Notes under the pieces: generated by a model
What the model saw: the letters and a program-made list of their open reading frames with translations, nothing else
Database searches by the model: none
Told to the model about the DNA's origin: nothing
Made by a program: the position numbers and the translations under genes
In this document: piece after piece, positions 1 to 7,327 of the stretch
How positions within the stretch are numbered: position 1 is the first letter of the stretch
Layout of the letters: each line of letters opens with the position of its first letter
Source: Gammaproteobacteria bacterium
GTDB lineage: Bacteria; Pseudomonadota; Gammaproteobacteria; Enterobacterales; GCA-2746155
Assembly: GCA_024206355.1 (NCBI GenBank)
Contig: JAAGZM010000548.1
Coordinates: 1 to 7,547, forward strand
DNA length: 7,547 nucleotides
Direction: 5' to 3'

Positions 1-328
1 TTATTTGATGCTCACCCGCTTTAAGTCGAAGTTCCTTTTCAAAGATATTTTCATTCACTTGCCAGTTGTCAATAAAAACAATTTTAACTGGATACAGATG
101 ATGCTCAGTATCGATAGGCGACACATGTAATCGTCCATGCTTTTCATCTTTCGTAACCAATGGGCTTTCTATAACTTCCAACTCAATTAAATCCGATTCA
201 GGAATTGGCTCAACTACTACAGTCTTTTCTTCTATTAATTCAGTCTCTAACTGCTCAGCAGCGGTTAGATTGATTGAGTTAAATAGTATTAAAAATAGAC
301 AGGAAAAGACAAATTTGCTTCTTAGCAT
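1..328 (-). CDS. Secreted hypothetical protein, 3' end beyond the left edge (partial)
   Basis: I do not recognise this protein. An open frame of 109 codons runs from the ATG at 328-326 to the left edge without a stop, so the C-terminus is missing. I chose this ATG because GGAG at 338-335 lies 6 bases upstream; the nearby ATGs at 332 and 340 run into early stops. The first 24 or so residues form a clear Sec signal peptide (MLRSK, then a hydrophobic stretch, then a likely LTAA/EQ cleavage), so the product should be periplasmic or outer-membrane attached. No lipobox Cys is visible at the cleavage site. Next comes a Glu- and Val-rich stretch (about residues 25-60). The final visible part, with PVKIVFIDN and LRLKAGEHQI, looks like beta strands ending in a Gly-Glu-His turn, as seen in PEGA-like or similar beta-sandwich domains. 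That resemblance is weak. The gene is divergent from pckA. Confidence 0.72.
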   Translation of the reverse strand, partial: MLRSKFVFSCLFLILFNSINLTAAEQLETELIEEKTVVVEPIPESDLIELEVIESPLVTKDEKHGRLHVSPIDTEHHLYPVKIVFIDNWQVNENIFEKELRLKAGEHQI

Positions 329-412
329 TCATTACTCCATTAATTGAATGTGAAGCATACCTCAAAAAGCCTAAAAAACAGAAGAAATAATTTCATTTCA
401 TCGATATAAAAC

Positions 413-441
413 TGTTCTTTAATAAATGATTCTGCGATAAT
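413..441 (+). promoter_or_regulatory. Probable sigma-70 promoter of pckA (extended -10)
   Basis: TGC followed by GATAAT (433-441) matches an extended -10 element. A poor -35 (TGTTCT, 413-418) lies 17 bases upstream, as is common for extended -10 promoters. Transcription would start near 448, giving a leader of about 55 bases before the ATG at 503. That start point would leave almost no leader for an ATG at 455, which supports the shorter pckA reading. The 8-base palindrome CGCATGCG at 452-459 lies just downstream; its role is unknown. The promoter is inferred by eye only. Confidence 0.45.
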
Positions 442-502
442 CCATCGCATACGCATGCGCACCTTATTGAAAGTGCAAAACTCACAAAAAGGTATAGGAA
501 AA

Positions 503-2068
503 ATGTCTTTAACATCAATGAGTTCCGTAAACAATCATCATATGGATCTCAATTCAACTGAATTAGTTGAACACGCCCTGCAAAGGAATGAAGGTCGACT
601 CGCCAGTAACGGTGCTTTTACAGTAGAAACAGGTACTCGAACAGGACGCTCTCCCCTTGATAGATTTATCGTCAAAGAGTCATCTACTGAAACTGATGTT
701 GATTGGGGACCGATTAACCGTCCTTTTGAAGAGGACAAGTTTAATAAGCTTTGGTCTAAAGTAGAAGACTATTTGTTTTCACAAGAAAGTCACTATGTTG
801 CAAACCTTCATGTGGGTTCAGATCCTAAACATTATTTACCACTCAAAGTAAGTACTGAAACGGCCTGGCAAAATTTATTTGCCCGTAACCTCTTTATTCG
901 TCCAGAGACATTTAATCCGTCTAATAAAAGCCAATGGCAGATAATCAATGCTGCTGGGTTTAAATGTGTTCCAGATGTTGACGGTACTCAATCAGATGGC
1001 TGTGTCATTATTAACTTTGCCCAACGCAAAATATTAATCGCTGGTATGAGATATGCCGGTGAAATGAAAAAAGCGATGTTCTCTGTTCAAAACTTCTTAT
1101 TACCAGCTAAAGATGTGTTACCTATGCACTGTGCTGCTAATGCAAGTGACGAAGGTGATGTCTGTTTATTTTTCGGACTCAGCGGAACAGGTAAAACTAC
1201 CCTATCAGCTGATCCTGAACGATTTCTAATTGGTGATGATGAACATGGTTGGGGTAAAGGCACTGTTTTCAACATTGAAGGTGGATGCTATGCAAAATGC
1301 ATAAATCTAAGCCAGAAAAATGAACCAGTGATCTGGGATGCTATTCGCCATGGAGCAATCCTAGAAAATGTTGTTCTCTCTGAAGATCATGCTGTGCCTG
1401 ACTATAATGATGTAAGTTTAACTAAAAATTCTCGCGCAGCTTATCCTCTTGATCATATTGAATTACGAGTTCCTGAAAATCTTGGCAAAGAACCTAGTAC
1501 AATTATATTTTTGACCTGTGATTTAACAGGTGTACTCCCTCCGGTATCCATATTAAACCGTGAAGCTGCCGCCTATCACTTTTTAAGTGGTTACACGGCA
1601 TTAGTAGGTTCCACTGAAATGGGGTCAGGCTCTGAAATTAAATCAACGTTCTCTACATGCTTTGGTGCTCCATTTTTCCCACGCCCTGCAGCTGAGTATG
1701 CTAACTTATTGATGAAGAGAATGGATGAGTCTGGTACTCAAGTTTACCTACTTAACACTGGCTGGACTGGTGGGGCTCATGGGCAGGGTGGCAAACGTTT
1801 TAATATACCAACTACAAGAATGTTTATCCGAGCAGTACAAGAAGGAGCATTACGAAATAGTGAAACGGTTCATCTTAAAGGCTTGAATCTGGATGTTCCT
1901 GTCGATGTTCCCGGCATTGACACAGCAATATTACAGCCTAGAAAAACTTGGGCCGATGCAGAAGCTTATGATATAGAAATGGCTCAACTTTGTAAGCAGT
2001 TTGTAGATAACTTCAAAAAATTCGATGTTGATGAAAAGATAGTAGCTGCAGGGCCTCAACTTTCATAA
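503..2068 (+). CDS. pckA: Phosphoenolpyruvate carboxykinase (ATP)
   Basis: The enzyme converts oxaloacetate and ATP to phosphoenolpyruvate, CO2 and ADP in the cytosol, the entry step of gluconeogenesis from TCA-cycle carbon. The 521-residue protein has the family's usual length and all key motifs. These are TGRSP (residues 47-51, with substrate-binding Arg49), YAGEMKK (184-190, metal/substrate-binding Tyr and Lys), the MHC motif with metal-ligand His209, the PEPCK P-loop GLSGTGKTTLS (225-235, Lys231), the metal-binding LIGDDEHGW (242-250, Asp245/Asp246), and NSR with Arg311. It ends in AAGPQLS, like the AAGPKL end of relatives. The same frame is open back to an ATG at 455, but those 16 extra residues show no family similarity. 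The ATG at 503 has AGG/AGGA purines just upstream (491-499), and Pseudomonas-type PckA proteins start at about this point. Sequence style is closer to the Pseudomonas/Oceanospirillales form than to the E. coli form. It is monocistronic and convergent with the operon to its right. Confidence 0.97.
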   Translation: MSLTSMSSVNNHHMDLNSTELVEHALQRNEGRLASNGAFTVETGTRTGRSPLDRFIVKESSTETDVDWGPINRPFEEDKFNKLWSKVEDYLFSQESHYVANLHVGSDPKHYLPLKVSTETAWQNLFARNLFIRPETFNPSNKSQWQIINAAGFKCVPDVDGTQSDGCVIINFAQRKILIAGMRYAGEMKKAMFSVQNFLLPAKDVLPMHCAANASDEGDVCLFFGLSGTGKTTLSADPERFLIGDDEHGWGKGTVFNIEGGCYAKCINLSQKNEPVIWDAIRHGAILENVVLSEDHAVPDYNDVSLTKNSRAAYPLDHIELRVPENLGKEPSTIIFLTCDLTGVLPPVSILNREAAAYHFLSGYTALVGSTEMGSGSEIKSTFSTCFGAPFFPRPAAEYANLLMKRMDESGTQVYLLNTGWTGGAHGQGGKRFNIPTTRMFIRAVQEGALRNSETVHLKGLNLDVPVDVPGIDTAILQPRKTWADAEAYDIEMAQLCKQFVDNFKKFDVDEKIVAAGPQLS

Positions 2069-2083
2069 CGTATCCAATATCAC

Positions 2084-2124
2084 AAAAAAAACAAACAAAT
2101 GGGGTCAGAGCCAACTGACCCTAT
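2084..2124 (-). terminator. Rho-independent terminator of the minus-strand operon
   Basis: A perfect 7-base-pair stem (GGGTCAG 2102-2108 with CTGACCC 2115-2121, 6-base loop) extends to 10 pairs, one of them G-U, over 2099-2124. Read on the minus strand, the stem starts just after the barrel gene's stop codon and is followed by a T-rich tract (ATTTGTTTG, then eight Ts, complementary to 2084-2100). This is the classical intrinsic terminator layout for the operon. On the plus strand the same hairpin follows pckA but is trailed by CTATGCATTAG with no T run, so termination of pckA here would be weaker or need another factor. Confidence 0.7.
2099..2124. repeat. GGGGTCAGAG-type palindrome, possible REP-like element
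   Basis: The unit ATGGGGTCAGAGCC, facing AACTGACCCTAT, strongly resembles the TGGGGTCAGAG...CTGACCCC palindromes that I recall as common in gammaproteobacterial genomes and flanking RAYT (REP-associated tyrosine transposase, Y1/IS200-like) genes. On the other strand it contains TTGGCTCTGACCCCAT, a typical form. Only one copy is present here and no transposase gene is in the window. Mobility is therefore an inference from sequence resemblance, and the element may simply be a terminator. Confidence 0.4.
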
Positions 2125-2127
2125 GCA

Positions 2128-3333
2128 TTAGAAATATCGAGCGATCTCAAGCATAATAAAAGAGTCATTTCGTACCGCATGAAAAGGACTTAAACTAGGT
2201 TTTAGCTCATCAATATTGCTCAGTATTCTTGCTTCTATTGAAATCTTCCAGCTATCTCCTAATCTTCTGCTAGCTTCTATATTCCAAAATGTATTGTGTA
2301 CTTTTTCATTAACAGACATTCCAACTAATAATTCAGTCGACTGTTCATCGTTCATTGCAAATCGTGCTCCGAGAACCAGCAAGTCGAATTTGTTAGAGCC
2401 CATTATATCGACTTTTCTATCATCGAATTGATATTCAACGATTACGCCTACGTCAATCCCTGACTCAGCAACATCATAAAAACTATATTCAAAACCACCT
2501 ATCGCGGCAGTATATCTATCATAATCAAAACCATTATTACTAATAACCTCTAGCTTCCATAACCAATTATCTAAAGTCGCCTGTATATCCAAACTAGATT
2601 GATCGATAATTTGGTACAGTGGTTGAAGGACTAATCCACTTGCAGCATTAGTAGGAACAAAAATTGGCTCTCGACTTGTACCACTAAAATGAGCAACACC
2701 CACGTCCCAGTCACCCATTGTATGAGACCAGCGAATTGCTGCATCAATGTGCTTATCTTCGTCCTCTGAACTATAGAGACTGTTTTCGGTATCAATAGGA
2801 ATTGGAACACGGAATCGTCCATCAACACCAGCAAAGGTTCTTTCACGAAACAATGGCAATATAAAAAAGTCGACCACACCCCAGTCTCGAATAAAAGTCA
2901 TATTAAGCATAGGTTGCCCAAGCTTATCTTCTCCGTCTATATTTTCGACACTATCAGTTTGATTAATTATATCAACGAGATGACTAGATTCAGCTACTCC
3001 CCAAAAGACCTTAGATACACCAACTTTTAACTCCCAATTATCACCATAAGTTAACCAGCTTAACTCACGTAAGTCTATATGACTTCTTTCATCATCCATA
3101 GAGTCTTCACGGATCAACGCCTGAAATGTCATAGAAGAATCGTTATCAAAACTATGGATATATTCAGGCTCAAAACGCAAAGAATATTGTTCAGATCCTT
3201 GCCCAAAATCGCCTTCTTCTTTAAAAAAACGACTCTCAAGTGAAATATTACCTCGCCATTCTCCAGCTAAGAGATTCTGAAAAGCAAATACTAAAAGCAG
3301 CAAAACAGCAAATGACTGAATAAATTTAGACAT
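2128..3333 (-). CDS. Predicted outer-membrane beta-barrel protein, partner of the RND exporter
   Basis: This 401-residue protein starts with a Sec signal peptide (MSKFIQSF, then a Leu/Val/Phe core) with likely cleavage after LLA at about residue 23 (LLA/GEW). The mature part is rich in short alternating hydrophobic/polar segments separated by acidic turns. It ends in IARYF, whose terminal Phe is the usual outer-membrane barrel signal read by the Bam complex. The stretch at residues 109-127 (VFWGVAESSHLVDIINQTD) recalls the WG...D.INP.D motif of DUF1302-type barrels, although this protein is shorter than I would expect for that family. It is the last gene of the operon, 15 bases after the LolA-like gene, with a weak ribosome site (GAGAA) before the ATG. 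The position suggests it receives or exports what the RND and LolA-like proteins deliver. Family assignment is tentative; the outer-membrane location is fairly sure. Confidence 0.8.
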   Translation of the reverse strand: MSKFIQSFAVLLLLVFAFQNLLAGEWRGNISLESRFFKEEGDFGQGSEQYSLRFEPEYIHSFDNDSSMTFQALIREDSMDDERSHIDLRELSWLTYGDNWELKVGVSKVFWGVAESSHLVDIINQTDSVENIDGEDKLGQPMLNMTFIRDWGVVDFFILPLFRERTFAGVDGRFRVPIPIDTENSLYSSEDEDKHIDAAIRWSHTMGDWDVGVAHFSGTSREPIFVPTNAASGLVLQPLYQIIDQSSLDIQATLDNWLWKLEVISNNGFDYDRYTAAIGGFEYSFYDVAESGIDVGVIVEYQFDDRKVDIMGSNKFDLLVLGARFAMNDEQSTELLVGMSVNEKVHNTFWNIEASRRLGDSWKISIEARILSNIDELKPSLSPFHAVRNDSFIMLEIARYF

Positions 3334-3348
3334 TATAATTCTCGACGA

Positions 3349-4131
3349 TTATTTGATTCGCTTTAAACTATTTTTAGAAAAAGAACTATCCTTATAACCA
3401 TTGTCATATTGGATGTTATCCCAGATTAAATCAGTACTTTTACCGCTCTGGTGATTTTTCATTTCCATTAAGAGTGGTCGCCAGAACTTATCTTTATATA
3501 GCTTATAGTTACTGCTGATCAACGTTTTTAACAATGTCTTTTTACGATCATAAAAATCTATCTTTATCGGATAATATTCAGCTTTATTCATCCAAATTAT
3601 CTGTTTCGTGTATCCAGACTTTCTATCAGTAGGTATGCGCTGAAGAACAAAGCATTCCACACCATCAAGAATTTCATCTTTCAAGTAAGTCCATGTATAT
3701 TTATCAACTTCTTGAGAGCCGATATCTTCAAAAGCAAATTCACTACCCATAAACGGGCCGGACTTATTGCTTGAAGACATACGTTTAACTCGTTTAAGTG
3801 CAGGAAGATAAAGCCATTGATCATCATTCTTAGTTTTATGACTAAAGGTAAGTAAAGTAGTTCCTTTTACGTCAGCAGGAGTATCAAAAATGGTTAATGA
3901 TTTATCTCCATCATTTTCAACTTCCATAGAGCGTACACGTAATTCTCGAGAGCTAGACTCACCATGTCGATTCTTTAAAATCATTTTCATTGTCGATGAT
4001 GAATCAATAAAGCCATTGGAACGACTATCCGCTTCATTGGCAATTTCAAGTCCTTTTACAGGATCACCTTCAGCCAAAGCAACATTGCTAAGCCCTAATA
4101 ATAATATTAATAAAATTAATGAAGTACGCAT
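3349..4131 (-). CDS. LolA-like periplasmic protein (outer membrane lipoprotein-sorting protein family)
   Basis: This 260-residue protein has a Sec signal peptide cleaved at ALA/EG (residues 20/21) and no lipobox, so it should be soluble in the periplasm. The mature protein matches the pattern of the 'outer membrane lipoprotein-sorting protein' family, which has the open-barrel LolA fold. Visible features are DSRSNGFID (35-43), FDTPADVKGT near 82-91, and the highly conserved block at 104-136, which contains DQWLYLPALKRVKR, SNKSGPFMGSEFAFED and the following SQE. Family members usually sit beside RND/MMPL-type exporters and are thought to carry hydrophobic molecules; true LolA itself works with the LolCDE ABC transporter. 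The gene begins directly after the exporter's stop (TAAATG, no gap), with AAGGA about 7 bases upstream inside the exporter gene, so translation is probably coupled. It is not the housekeeping lolA, given its larger size and its context. The substrate is unknown. Confidence 0.9.
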   Translation of the reverse strand: MRTSLILLILLLGLSNVALAEGDPVKGLEIANEADSRSNGFIDSSSTMKMILKNRHGESSSRELRVRSMEVENDGDKSLTIFDTPADVKGTTLLTFSHKTKNDDQWLYLPALKRVKRMSSSNKSGPFMGSEFAFEDIGSQEVDKYTWTYLKDEILDGVECFVLQRIPTDRKSGYTKQIIWMNKAEYYPIKIDFYDRKKTLLKTLISSNYKLYKDKFWRPLLMEMKNHQSGKSTDLIWDNIQYDNGYKDSSFSKNSLKRIK

Positions 4132-6501
4132 TTAACTTTCCTTTTGAATTCCAGTAATAAGTTCAGCTGTATCTGAAGTTTCACAGCTTTTACAAAATCG
4201 TTTTGAAGATTTTTTGTCGACCATAATGAGAAGACCCGGTAAAAATAAGAAATCAACAATCAAAGCCATAGCAATTGTGATACTTGTTAATAATCCATTG
4301 TCAGCATTCATCACAAATGTTGAAAATATAAGAACAGAAAAGCCAAGTACAAGGATAATAGTGGTTTCACTGAGAGCTACGCCAACGGTTTCAAATGAAT
4401 AACGCACAGCTGCTTTAGCATCCATACCCTGCTCTCTGCGTGCGCGTAAATATTTTGATAAGAAATGAACTGTATCATCAACAACAATACCTAAGGTCAT
4501 ACCAATGATAACCGATTGTCCCATTCCTACACGTGCACTTACCAATGCCCAAATACCAAACCCCATTGCGGCAGGAGCAAGGTTAGGTATCAGGCTCACA
4601 AAACCATACTTAGCAGAACGAAGTGCAACCATTAAAATAATTGAAATCAGAAATAATGCAATGGTCGTTCCACCTAACATACTGGTGACATTAGACATAC
4701 CAAGATGGGCAAAAATGATATCTGATCCAGTCCCTTCATTGTGCATATACTCAGGAGTATTTTCTTTAAGCCAAGCTGTTGCTTTTTGCTCAAAAGTCAA
4801 CATTTCCTTGGTAGATAGCTGATGTAATGTAACAACCATTCGCATGGCAGACTTATCAACATTGATTTGGTTATTAAGATCAAGCCCCTGTGGCAGCGAT
4901 AACTCATATAATAAATTGTACTGAGCAGCCAATTCTCGATTTTTAGGTAAACGATAATACTCTGGATTATCCTGATTAAGATTTTGGTTAAGTTTCTTCA
5001 AAACCGTTGTATAGATATTCACATGATATGTTTCTGGTTGCAACTCAAACCAATCAGCGAATTTTTCAACATTAACAAGATATTCAGGATCATTTATTCC
5101 ATTAGCTTCACCGCTGCCCAAAGAATATTGTAGTGTATTAACCCCTGTTAGATTCTCTCTTGTATATTCTAGATTTTGCCTAGCTTCCATAGACTCATCA
5201 AAATACTCAATCCAAACATCATTAAGTTCATTTAGAGGAATTAATGAAACTAAGACTAAAATAACTACAGCACTGGCATTAAATAATCGACGGTTATGTT
5301 TAATAACCCAATCAGCAAAAATCAGCATTAAACGACTTTCAGTCGACACACCATCTTTAACCTTAATAGGTAAGATTAAAAGAAGCACAGGTAATAAGGT
5401 AAGTGATAAAACAAAAGCCACTGTAACACCAATAGCAACAACATTACCCAAGTCACGAAATGGAGGGCCCTCAGCAAAGTTAAGACTCAGAAATCCAATC
5501 ACAGTAGTCAAACTAGTCAACAATACTGGCTGTAAATTAATACGTAAACTCTCTACAATAGCCTTACGTTTTTCTTGCCCTATTCCAAGCTGATAAAAGA
5601 AAGTCGTCGTCACGTGTAAACAATCAGCAACCGCCAGGGTCATAATCATAATTCCTGAATTTAATACAGGAGGAGTACCAGGAATACCGAGCCAACCAAT
5701 CATGCCAAAAGCAAATGAAATAGAACTAATGATCACAATTAACGTTGCTATCATGGCATTCAAATTATGATAAAACACCCAAAGACCGACAATAATCACT
5801 AAAAATGTAATCGGGAAAAGAGTCGTTAAATCGGAGCGCGAAGCCTCAGCAAAGGCATTATTCATAGACTGATTACCGGATAAACGGATCTCTATATTCG
5901 GATATTTCGATTCAAGCTCCTTCTCTAAAGCTCTAGCCGCAGCAATTAAACTGGGTAACTCTTTAGCCTGATCAATTCCAGGCATATTAATTGTCGCCGC
6001 AACAGCTGTAACATCGCCTTTTTCAGAAATAAGTCGCTTAACCAACAGAGGTTCATTAAGAGCAACCCGCCGAATATCAGCAAGTTGAGAGGCCAAACCA
6101 TCACCCGCTTCTAAATCTTCATACATAACCAAATCTTCAACTAGCAAATCATCTTCGTCCACTTCCGTATACTGATAATTACTAATTGAATCGGTTCGTA
6201 TGACAAAAGGTAACTGCCAAACTTTATCCGTAGTTTCCAAAACAGCTTCAAGAGTATTTTGAGTAAAAATATCACCATCTTTAGGCGAAATTAATAGCAT
6301 CAAAGCATCTACTTTTGTATAAATCTTTTCAAGCTCATCAAACTTAAGAAGATAAGGATTATCTTCAGCAAAAAAGATACGATAATCAGTCGCCAACTTA
6401 ATATCTTTAGCACCAGACCCAACAGCGAAACTTATTCCCAACATTAAAATAGCAATAAGATATTTCCATTTAAGTACCTGATCAAAAAATGAAACACTCA
6501 T
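4132..6501 (-). CDS. RND superfamily exporter, MMPL/SSD type
   Basis: This 789-residue inner-membrane protein has the two-fold RND layout. TM1 is at about 13-30, the first periplasmic domain at about 31-225, TM2-6 at about 228-380 (a sterol-sensing/MMPL-like block), TM7 at about 408-425, the second periplasmic domain at about 430-610, and TM8-12 at about 612-761, followed by a short cytoplasmic tail containing CKSC. Candidate proton-relay residues lie at equivalent places in both halves: Asp293/His296 in TM4 (VADCLHV) and Asp675-Asp676/His679 in TM10 (VVDDTVHF). It is shorter than HAE1 drug pumps of about 1,000 residues and fits the 'predicted exporter of the RND superfamily' group, related in form to HpnN and MmpL lipid transporters. 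No membrane-fusion protein or TolC is nearby; the LolA-like and barrel genes take those places. Its ATG overlaps the regulator's stop (ATGA), with AGGAG 8 bases upstream. Confidence 0.93.
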   Translation of the reverse strand: MSVSFFDQVLKWKYLIAILMLGISFAVGSGAKDIKLATDYRIFFAEDNPYLLKFDELEKIYTKVDALMLLISPKDGDIFTQNTLEAVLETTDKVWQLPFVIRTDSISNYQYTEVDEDDLLVEDLVMYEDLEAGDGLASQLADIRRVALNEPLLVKRLISEKGDVTAVAATINMPGIDQAKELPSLIAAARALEKELESKYPNIEIRLSGNQSMNNAFAEASRSDLTTLFPITFLVIIVGLWVFYHNLNAMIATLIVIISSISFAFGMIGWLGIPGTPPVLNSGIMIMTLAVADCLHVTTTFFYQLGIGQEKRKAIVESLRINLQPVLLTSLTTVIGFLSLNFAEGPPFRDLGNVVAIGVTVAFVLSLTLLPVLLLILPIKVKDGVSTESRLMLIFADWVIKHNRRLFNASAVVILVLVSLIPLNELNDVWIEYFDESMEARQNLEYTRENLTGVNTLQYSLGSGEANGINDPEYLVNVEKFADWFELQPETYHVNIYTTVLKKLNQNLNQDNPEYYRLPKNRELAAQYNLLYELSLPQGLDLNNQINVDKSAMRMVVTLHQLSTKEMLTFEQKATAWLKENTPEYMHNEGTGSDIIFAHLGMSNVTSMLGGTTIALFLISIILMVALRSAKYGFVSLIPNLAPAAMGFGIWALVSARVGMGQSVIIGMTLGIVVDDTVHFLSKYLRARREQGMDAKAAVRYSFETVGVALSETTIILVLGFSVLIFSTFVMNADNGLLTSITIAMALIVDFLFLPGLLIMVDKKSSKRFCKSCETSDTAELITGIQKES

Positions 6502-7250
6502 CGTGTTTGCTCCTGTTTCATATCAGCAGAAGGCAAATGTTCATTAATAATTACCTTAAACTTTTCTGAAAACTCACTGATAAATTCCATACGTTTCTCT
6601 GTTAAATTGTATTTTTTCCAACCCACACCATCGAGATATAGATCACTATTAATTCGTAATAAAGCTTTAGGAATACCCAGCTCAAAGGTACTAGAACAGC
6701 CATTAGAACCCGTTAACATATAGATACCATGCGCCATAGCCCAACAGCCAATAGCGACATCCTCAGCCTTAGTTTTAGTATTTAATTTCAACTGACCATT
6801 AGTAATTGCCTGGTTAACAATTTTTACTACTACCCTAAAGGTTTGCATATCAATTACACCAGACTGACTACTCAACTCATCAGAAACTTTTGTACAAAAG
6901 GGCTGCGAACCTGAAAGATTCTTAATTTGCACATCGTCCTGACACATTTCCTGAATCATAATAAATGCTTCCTGAATCAACAACATCTGCAAACGAGGGG
7001 TTAATTGCGACTGCTTACCCACACAACTAATCAGTTTATGTACCAAAGTACAAAATTGAATACAAAGCGTAGTAATAATGCACTCCTTACAATTAAAGTG
7101 CTGATAAATAGTCCCCTTCGAATACTCCATCTCCTTTGCTATCATATCCATAGTCACCGAATGGTATCCATGTTCAATAAACAACTGCCGGGACTTATCC
7201 AAGATCAATTTATGCCGCTGATTAATTTCTCTTTGCTTACGTGATATCAC
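6498..7250 (-). CDS. TetR-family transcriptional regulator
   Basis: The first about 60 residues form a TetR N-terminal DNA-binding domain: helix 1 (KLILDKSRQLFIEHGYHSV) and a helix-turn-helix (TMDMIAKEMEYSKGTIYQHF, then CKE), matching the family's GxSKGTxYxHFxxKE signature. The remaining about 190 residues are a variable, mostly helical ligand-binding region rich in Cys, which I cannot assign to a ligand. The start is uncertain because no ATG is available. An in-frame stop lies 6 bases upstream of a TTG at 7262-7260. I prefer the GTG at 7250-7248 (250 residues) because GGA lies 7 bases upstream, while the TTG (254 residues) has no ribosome site. The stop overlaps the exporter's ATG, so regulator and exporter are translationally coupled on one transcript. 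It probably represses its own operon and is relieved by the exported compound or a relative of it. Confidence 0.92.
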   Translation of the reverse strand: MISRKQREINQRHKLILDKSRQLFIEHGYHSVTMDMIAKEMEYSKGTIYQHFNCKECIITTLCIQFCTLVHKLISCVGKQSQLTPRLQMLLIQEAFIMIQEMCQDDVQIKNLSGSQPFCTKVSDELSSQSGVIDMQTFRVVVKIVNQAITNGQLKLNTKTKAEDVAIGCWAMAHGIYMLTGSNGCSSTFELGIPKALLRINSDLYLDGVGWKKYNLTEKRMEFISEFSEKFKVIINEHLPSADMKQEQTR

Positions 7251-7283
7251 AATGAAATCCAATTGTTAACAAAATGCCATTTA

Positions 7284-7298
7284 TTGACGATTCGTCAA
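7284..7298. promoter_or_regulatory. Perfect 15-base palindrome at the transcription start (candidate TetR operator)
   Basis: TTGACGA and TCGTCAA form perfect 7-base arms around one central base. The element covers the predicted transcription start (about 7292) of the minus-strand operon, directly after the -10 box. Short perfect palindromes over the promoter of a self-regulated operon are typical TetR-family binding sites. Binding by this regulator is inferred from position. Confidence 0.6.
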
Positions 7299-7327
7299 AT
7301 TATGACGATAAGACATTTTATTGTCAA
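7299..7327 (-). promoter_or_regulatory. Sigma-70 promoter of the tetR-exporter operon
   Basis: Read on the minus strand, a perfect -35 TTGACA (7327-7322) is followed after exactly 17 bases by CATAAT (7304-7299, five of six consensus -10 positions). Transcription should begin near 7292, giving a leader of about 42 bases before the GTG at 7250. A promoter this strong fits an operon normally held off by a repressor bound on top of it. Confidence 0.75.
7303..7326. promoter_or_regulatory. 24-base inverted repeat in the promoter spacer (candidate TetR operator)
   Basis: On the minus strand TGACAATAA (7326-7318) faces TTATCGTCA (7311-7303) across 6 bases: 9-base arms with one mismatch. It overlaps the end of the -35, the entire 17-base spacer and the first two bases of the -10, so a bound repressor would block RNA polymerase. 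Its outer half-sites (TGACAA, TGACGA) match those of the palindrome at 7284-7298, suggesting one protein reads both elements. Confidence 0.6.

Noticed and set aside
348..370. CRP-like site (ATGTGA...) upstream of pckA
   Set aside because: Only the left half matches; the right half reads CCTCA rather than TCACA.
455..502. N-terminal extension of pckA to the ATG at 455
   Set aside because: The 16 added residues have no counterpart in PckA relatives, there is no ribosome site before 455, and the likely promoter would leave almost no leader. The ATG at 503 has upstream purines and gives the usual length.
4214..4822. Plus-strand open frames inside the exporter gene
   Set aside because: They lie opposite a strongly supported RND gene, contain no known motifs and lack ribosome sites; they are antisense shadows.
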